A stretch of 64,000 nucleotides of DNA, taken from assembly GCA_905221605.1 (NCBI GenBank), contig CAJNDS010002817.1, forward strand, positions 128,121 to 192,120, given 5' to 3'. Positions 57,664-64,000 of the stretch are shown here, piece after piece. This DNA comes from Symbiodinium natans. Lineage: Eukaryota; Sar; Dinophyceae; Suessiales; Symbiodiniaceae. A model generated the notes under the pieces. That model made no database searches and was not told where the DNA came from. It saw only the letters and a program-made list of their open reading frames with translations. How positions within the stretch are numbered: the first letter of the stretch is position 1; each line of letters starts with the position of its first letter. The translations under genes and the position numbers were made by a program.

Positions 57664-58500
57664 GGTTTAGGGTTTAGGGTTTAGGGCTTAGAGTTTAAGG
57701 TGTGGGATTTAGGGTTTAGGGTTGGGGGTGTAGGGTTTGGGGTTTAGGGTTGAGGGCTTTGAGCGGGTTTGGGGTTTAGGGTTTGGGGTTTAGGGTCTGG
57801 GGGTTTGGGGTTTAGGGTCTGGGGGTTTAGGGTTTAGGGTTTAGGGTTTAGGGTTTAGGGTTTAGGGGTTTAGGGTTGGGGGTTTAGGTTTTCGGGTAAG
57901 TTTTTTTTTTTTTTTTTGGGGGGGGGGGGGGAGTTTTGATCAGGGCTTAAGGGTTTTAGGGTGTTTAGGGTTTAGGGTTCAGGGCCACCCCCTTCAAGTT
58001 TCGAGACCACAGGGGCTACGGCGTGTGGGCCTTCGTGGCTTTAGGGTTTCGGGTCTAGGGAAATAGGGTTTCGGGTTTAGGGTTTCGGGTTTAGGGTTTA
58101 GGGTTTCGGGTTTAGGGTTTAGGGTTTCGGGTTTAGGGTTTCGGGTTTAGGGTTTCGGGTTTAGGGTTTAGGGTTTAGGGTTTCGGGTTTAGGGTTTAGG
58201 GTTTCGGGTTTAGGGTTTCGGGTTTAGGGCTTAGGCCCGAAGCCCTCACACCTGACAGCTCAAATCTCCAAGAGCCCTCAACCCCCAGACCCTGAATCTC
58301 CCCAAGGCCCCAAAAACTGAATCCCAAACCCGAAACCCGAAACCCTAAACCCTAAACCCTAAACCCTAAACCCTAAACCCTAAACCCTAAACCCTAAACC
58401 CTAAACCCTAAACCCTAAACCGTAAACCCTAAACCCTAAACCCTAAACCCTAAACCCTAAACCCCAAACCCTAAACCCTAAACCCTAAACCCTAAAGGGC
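57664..58500. repeat. Heptamer arrays downstream of the flavoprotein gene
   Basis: G-rich TTTAGGG/TTTGGGG, a T-run/G-run (57901-57932), an alternating TTTCGGG-TTTAGGG array (58035-58232), then CCCTAAA (58330-58495). No gene seen. Confidence 0.9.
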
Positions 58501-58880
58501 CCCCAAGTTGTGATCTTCCAGCCATCCCAACATCCCGCACCCCTCCTCGTCGCCAATGTGCTTTTCGGCTCGACGTCACCAGCTGTGACCGCGCGGTCGT
58601 TCTTGGGGGTGTAGCCCTAGCCAAATTACTGCGGGATAGCCCCGACGAGTGCGGTCGACCACCTCGCCCAAGGCATATTGCAAAACCCCCTGAAAACTAA
58701 GGCAACCCAACCCCAGAGCAGGTTTAAACAGTAGAATCGCTAGGGGCCTGCAGCAAAGTCCAGCTGTGGATGCTCACAGGACACGGCTGTTGCCGACGGT
58801 GCCTTCGGTTTGTTAATTAGTGGCCCAGTTCATTCCCCAAGGTCGCAACGGCTTGCAAAATGTGGCCTAAGCCATACGCC
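58501..58880. other. Unique GC-balanced DNA, no gene recognised
   Basis: Roughly 380 bp without heptamers between arrays. No long frame or known motif. Confidence 0.5.
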
Positions 58881-59153
58881 CGCATCCCCAAACCCTGAAT
58901 CCTAAAGCCCAAACCCTAAACGCTTTAGCCCTAAACCCTAATTAAACCCTAAGCCCCAAACTGTCGCCTTCAACTCCTCCCTCGCACTCCTGGAAGAGGG
59001 TTTGGGGATGCCAAAGACGATGCCAAAGAGGGGTTTAGGGTTTAGGGTTTGGGTTTGGGGGTTTAGGTTGGGGGTTTTGGGGAGGGTTTTGTGGCTGTCA
59101 GAAGGACATCGAGTTGACCCTAAACCCGAAACCCGAAACTCTCTGGGATTTAG

Positions 59154-59200
59154 GCTCCTTCGGCCTCAAACAGGGGTTCTGCGGGTCGAACATCTCCGAG
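59154..59200 (+). CDS. Coding-like islet (unassigned exon)
   Basis: After GATTTAG|. Reads SFGLKQGFCGSNISE, ending TCCGAG|GGCTCC. Exon-like boundaries, gene unknown. Confidence 0.3.
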
Positions 59201-59436
59201 GGCTCCGAGGGCTACAGCTTTGGAGTTTAGATTTCCACAGGGTTTAGTTTGTAGGGTTTAGGGTTCCGGGCCCCCACTTGCAGCAGGCCTGTAGGGTTTC
59301 GGCTTCAGAGTTTGGGGTTTCGGGTTTAGTGGCTTGAATGTCGATTTTAGGGTGCGGTCGAAGACATTTGCGCCGTCAAGCGGCAGGAGGGGCATCCCAT
59401 GCCGGCATCGAAGTCTGCCTCAGAGGGTCTTTGGCC

Positions 59437-60081
59437 ATGAGCTGCCATTCTGTTTCTGGTGCTGTGGTGTGCTTCGATGTGTGTTTGGTGAGTGGGCGTG
59501 CCGCGGTCATCTCCTGCATGGAGAGCGAGAGGCTGCAGGACATGCAGGTGCGCATTGCAGGGGAGCTGGAGTTGGGGAGCGATGATGGGAGTCCGTTGCT
59601 GCAATTTTTCAGGCAGGCTGGCTCACAGACGGACCCCCTGGATCAGAGTACCCGTGCCGCGGAGCTTGTAGGCTGCACCATCCATGTTGTGTTGCAGGAA
59701 CACCCTGAATGGTATGTGCAGAAATGCTTTTCGAGACGTTCGGCAGCCGATCTAAGTTGGGACGTGGAGGAGGAAAAGACAGAACGCTTGTCGTTGCTTC
59801 CAGATGGCCAGTTTACCTACGAGATGCGCAGACTCGCATGGGACGAAGATGTTGGGCGACTGGCCGTCAAGGAGCATACGCTACAGGGAACAGGGAGATG
59901 GCGATGCGTGTTGCAGGTGGGCATAGAGGGCACGTTGCCTGAAGAGGTCCTGCTCTTGGACGGCAGCGCCAGCTGGCTGTCGTTTGGGCAGGGTGGCCGC
60001 TCGGCCTCCCAACGGATCCGGCGGGCCCTTCCGAAAGTGGCCCTGAAGGAGTATGAGATCTCGCAGATGTTTCACTCGTGA
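59437..60081 (+). CDS. Tandem gene copy 1, 214-aa protein with ubiquitin-like N-terminus
   Basis: ATG at 59437 (GGCCATGAG context); the frame is open upstream to 59338 but only 59437 and the part after it is alike in all copies. Residues about 8-90 (VCFDVCLVSGRAAVISCMES ... AAELVGCTIHVVLQ) have the strand-helix-strand layout of the ubiquitin-like leaders seen in many Symbiodinium proteins. The second half (LSLLPDGQFTYEMRRLAWDE and GTGRWRCVLQ) looks like a beta-barrel of the LxLxPDGxFxxE...GxWxxxxxx type. Function unknown. No intron in the gene, unlike the genes to its left. Confidence 0.75.
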   Translation: MSCHSVSGAVVCFDVCLVSGRAAVISCMESERLQDMQVRIAGELELGSDDGSPLLQFFRQAGSQTDPLDQSTRAAELVGCTIHVVLQEHPEWYVQKCFSRRSAADLSWDVEEEKTERLSLLPDGQFTYEMRRLAWDEDVGRLAVKEHTLQGTGRWRCVLQVGIEGTLPEEVLLLDGSASWLSFGQGGRSASQRIRRALPKVALKEYEISQMFHS

Positions 60082-60407
60082 GCAGACGCTGCGTAGTTTG
60101 GCAACTTGACCGACCAGACTGGCCATGATGGAAAGGCTCCGCAGCTCCGGCCCTTGTGGCCGGAATGCTAGGCCCTATCGACATCCGTGAATAACGATGT
60201 CAGATTTTCCCAATTTCCCTGAGTGCGCCTGCGAACAGCCGCGCTCGAGGGCAGGGCTGTCCGAGTGTATTTGGTGTCTGTTGCTGCCTTTTGCCAGGAC
60301 AGGGCTCTCCGGACCCATCAGTCAACGCAAGGAGTCACAAGCAGCCTGGAACGCCCCTCAATCCCTAAACCCAAACCTCTAAAACCTAAACCCTAGCCCT
60401 ACAACCT

Positions 60408-61130
<723 letters not shown>

Positions 61131-61522
61131 GGCCTAACTAGGGATACGTAGGCTCTAAGGCTTCTCATCCCAAAAGGTCCAAAACATGAACTCCGAAATC
61201 CGAATACCACCTACACCACTCCTACAACCCTTGTGGGGTTTTGGGTTTAGGGTTCGGGGTTCAGGGTTTAGGATTTAGGGTTTAGGGTTTCGGGCCTAGG
61301 AGGGAAGAACGCATCGAGGGATTCGGGGTTGTGGGTTTAGGGCTTAGGTTCTACTACCTGGTTCAAGGTTTCGGAGTTTAGGGTATCGTGTTTTAGGGGA
61401 GGTACCTAGGGTGTAGGATTGAGGGATGAAGTGTCGAATGTCTCGAAGCGTTGGGAAGGCATTTGCCGTCAAGCGTCATTAGACATGCCGGCATCGAAGT
61501 CTGCCTCAGAGGATCTTTGGCC

Positions 61523-62167
61523 ATGAGCTGCCATTCTTTTTCTGGTGCTGTGGTGTGCTTCGATGTGTGTTTGGTGAGTGGGCGAGCTGCTGTCATCTCC
61601 TGCATGGAGAGCGAGAGGCTGCAGGACATGCAAGTGCGCATTGCAGGGGAGCTGGAGTTGGGGAGCGATGATGGGAGTCCGTTGCTGCAATTTTTCAAGC
61701 AGGCTGGCTCACAGACGGAGCCCCTGGATCAGAGTACCCGTGCCGCGGAGCTTGTAGGCTGTACCATTCATGTTGTGTTGCAGGAACACCCTGAATGGTA
61801 TGTGCAGAAGTGCTTTTCGAGACGTTCGGCAGCCGATTTAAGTTGGGACGTGGAGGAGGAAAAGACAGAACGCTTGTCGTTGCTTCCAGATGGCCAGTTT
61901 ACCTACGAGATGCGCAGACTCGCATGGGACGAAGATGTTGGGCGACTGGCTGTCAAGGAGCATACGCTACAGGGAACAGGGAGATGGCGATGCGTGTTGC
62001 AGGTGGGCATAGAGGGCACGTTGCCTGAAGAGGTCCTGCTCTTGGACGGCAGCGCCAACTGGCTGTCGTTTGGGCAGGGTGGCCGCTCGGCCGCCCAACG
62101 GATCCGGCGGGCCCTTCCGAAAGTGGCCCTGAAGGAGTATGAGATCTCGCAGATGTTTCACTCGTGA
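61523..62167 (+). CDS. Tandem gene copy 2 (214 aa)
   Basis: Same length and nearly the same sequence as copy 1 (differences include Val/Phe after MSCHS, Arg/Lys in FF(R/K)QAG, Asp/Glu before PLDQ, Ser/Asn before WLSFG and Ser/Ala before QRIRR). Many further silent changes suggest purifying selection. Confidence 0.75.
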   Translation: MSCHSFSGAVVCFDVCLVSGRAAVISCMESERLQDMQVRIAGELELGSDDGSPLLQFFKQAGSQTEPLDQSTRAAELVGCTIHVVLQEHPEWYVQKCFSRRSAADLSWDVEEEKTERLSLLPDGQFTYEMRRLAWDEDVGRLAVKEHTLQGTGRWRCVLQVGIEGTLPEEVLLLDGSANWLSFGQGGRSAAQRIRRALPKVALKEYEISQMFHS

Positions 62168-62935
62168 GCAGACGCTGCGTAGGTTGGCCACTTGACCGAC
62201 CAGACTGGCCATGACGGAAAGGCTCAGCTGCAGATGTCGCCATTCCGCAGCTCCGGCCCTCGTGGCCGGAATGCTAAGCCCTATCGACATCCGTGAATAA
62301 CGATGTCAGATTTTCCCAATTTCCCTGAGTGTGCCTGCGAACAGCCGCGCTCCAGGGCAGGGCTGTCCGAGTGTGTTTGGTGTCTGTTGCCTTTTGCCAG
62401 GACAGGGCTCTCCGAACCCATCAGTCAACGCAAGGAGTCACAAGCAGCCTGGAAAGCCCCTCAATCCCTAAACCCTAACCCCTAACCCTAAACCCTAGCC
62501 CTGCAAGCTACACCTGAAATGGCTTCTTCTAAAGCGACGCAGGATGCTAGGTTGACCTGGATTTTGTCCTAACACTAGGGCCCTTCCCTCGTTGGGAGGA
62601 ACCGTATCTTCAACATGACCCTGAACCTTGAAATCGCCTAAACCTGGGCGCCAACCCGCAACCCTCAACACTCAACCCTATTCCGTCCTTCCTAATTAGA
62701 GGTGGAGACTGGAGGGGATCTGGGGGACTGAAGCTATAACTACGTAAGATGTACGGTTTATGACGGCTTAGGGCTTCGGGATAACGACGGGCTCGCCCCT
62801 CAGCGGGGTAGGGTCTTTCACAACAAGCACAACAAGAACAACAAAAACAACAAGAACAACAAGTAACAACAAGAACAACAAGAAACAACAAGAACAACAA
62901 GAACAACAAGAACAACAAGAACAACCAGAACAACC

Positions 62936-63217
<282 letters not shown>

Positions 63218-63690
63218 TGATGGCCATGATTGAGCGCTCTTTTTGGGTTGCCGGTACCCCCCAAGAATGTCGGATTATCGTTTTAAGCCAGGAAAACTAG
63301 GGCCTAACTAGGGATACGTAGGCTCTAAGGCTTCTCATCCCAAAAGGTCCAAAACATGAACTCCGAAATCCGAATACCACCTACACCAGTCCTACAACCC
63401 TTGTGGGGTTTTGGGTTTAGGGTTCGGGGTTCAGGGTTTAGGATTTAGGGTTTAGGGTTTCGGGCCTAGGAGGGAAGAACGCATCGAGGGATTCGGGGTT
63501 GTGGGTTTAGGGCTTAGGTTCTACTACCTGGTTCAGGTTCGGAGTTTAGGGTATCGTGTTTTAGGGGAGGTACCTAGGGTGTAGGATTGAGGGATGAAGT
63601 GTCGAATGTCTCGAAGCGTTGGGAAGGCATTTGCCGTCAAGCGTCATTAGACATGCCGGCATCGAAGTCTGCCTCAGAGGATCCTTGGCC

Positions 63691-64000
63691 ATGAGCTGCC
63701 ATTCTTTTTCTGGTGCTGTGGTGTGCTTCGATGTGTGTTTGATGAGTGGGCGAGCTGCAGTCATCTCCTGCATGGAGAGCGAGAGGCTGCAGGACATGCA
63801 AGTGCGCATTGCAGGGGAGCTGGAGTTGGGGAGCGATGATGGGAGTCCGTTACTGCAATTTTTCAAGCAGGCTGGCTCACAGACGGAGCCCCTGGATCAG
63901 AGTACCCGTGCCGCGGAGCTTGTAGGCTGTACCATCCATGTTGTGTTGCAGGAACACCCTGAATGGTATGTGCAGAAGTGCTTTTCGAGACGTTCGGCAG
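63691..64000 (+). CDS. Tandem gene copy 3, cut by the right window edge
   Basis: Same start context and sequence as copies 1 and 2 (one difference early on: a GTG/ATG change in the MSGRAA segment gives Met for Val). Runs off the window after about 103 codons. Confidence 0.75.
   Translation, partial: MSCHSFSGAVVCFDVCLMSGRAAVISCMESERLQDMQVRIAGELELGSDDGSPLLQFFKQAGSQTEPLDQSTRAAELVGCTIHVVLQEHPEWYVQKCFSRRSA

Larger units (their letters stand above)
10086..59060. repeat. 49 kb region of degenerate TTTAGGG / CCCTAAA heptamer arrays
   Basis: Arrays of the plant/dinoflagellate telomere heptamer and variants (TTTGGGG, TTCAGGG, TTTCGGG, TTTTAGGG, TTTAGGGG) alternate in both orientations with islets of 40-400 bp unique sequence. 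Individual perfect runs reach about 15-20 copies (for example 10545-10617, 27516-27658, 39830-39915, 55555-55650). Orientation changes dozens of times, so this is not a chromosome end. Many of the unique islets are exons (see separate entries), which makes most of these arrays intronic. Confidence 0.95.

Noticed and set aside
10086-59060. A true chromosome end or subtelomere
   Set aside because: Orientation flips many times, arrays are short and degenerate, and real gene exons lie between them in a fixed order.
10086-59060. CRISPR-like array
   Set aside because: Repeats are simple heptamers without regular spacers; the host is eukaryotic.

Overview
The window joins two very different kinds of DNA. 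Bases 1 to about 6,640 are AT-rich and densely packed with short genes. They look like part of a Polinton-like virus (PLV) integrated in a protist genome: a major capsid protein cut by the left edge, a lipase-like protein, a putative minor capsid (penton-like) protein, a GIY-YIG nuclease and several small unrecognised proteins, each preceded by a TATATA-like motif. The rest is GC-richer host DNA. The host is most likely a dinoflagellate, probably of the Symbiodinium/Suessiales type. The reasons are TTTAGGG telomere-type repeats, introns with GC and GA donors and AG|G boundaries, an ankyrin protein with the N-terminus typical of Symbiodinium proteomes, retroelement remnants with a ubiquitin-protease-like domain, and tandemly arrayed genes. 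Species and family names are inference; I ran no searches. Layout: 6.7-10.1 kb, remnants of retroelement-type coding sequence (USP-like peptidase fragment, ENP..W protein); 10.1-59 kb, a sea of degenerate TTTAGGG/CCCTAAA heptamers; 59.4-64 kb, a tandem array (about 2.1 kb unit) of a 214-residue protein gene with CAG tracts between copies. The main result is in the 10-59 kb region, which at first looks like repeat junk. The short unique islets between the heptamer arrays are exons. Read in order on the + strand and joined at AG|G boundaries, 24-25 islets of about 25-90 bp between 12.5 and 57.7 kb rebuild an almost complete flavoprotein of the HI0933/YhiN (BaiN-like) family: FAD dinucleotide-binding glycines, GGGRCNFTN, GQLFC, GLVP, LFTHKGVSGPA, AEVTCGGV, GLYFIGE and the C-terminal GWLGGYNFQWAW. 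About 1.2 kb of coding sequence is spread over about 45 kb. Inside one 8.4 kb intron of this gene, on the same strand, lie the exons of a second gene, an ankyrin-repeat protein (29.15-33.6 kb or beyond) built the same way. A third, small gene (14.5-17.4 kb) probably sits inside the 9.1 kb intron. The introns tend to carry G-rich TTTAGGG arrays after the donor and C-rich CCCTAAA arrays before the acceptor, so many could fold into long hairpins that bring their splice sites together. Several also carry small inverted-repeat elements of recurring families. Together this suggests a class of introns made from telomere-type repeat DNA, which I have not seen described. Ordinary ORF calling misses all of it.
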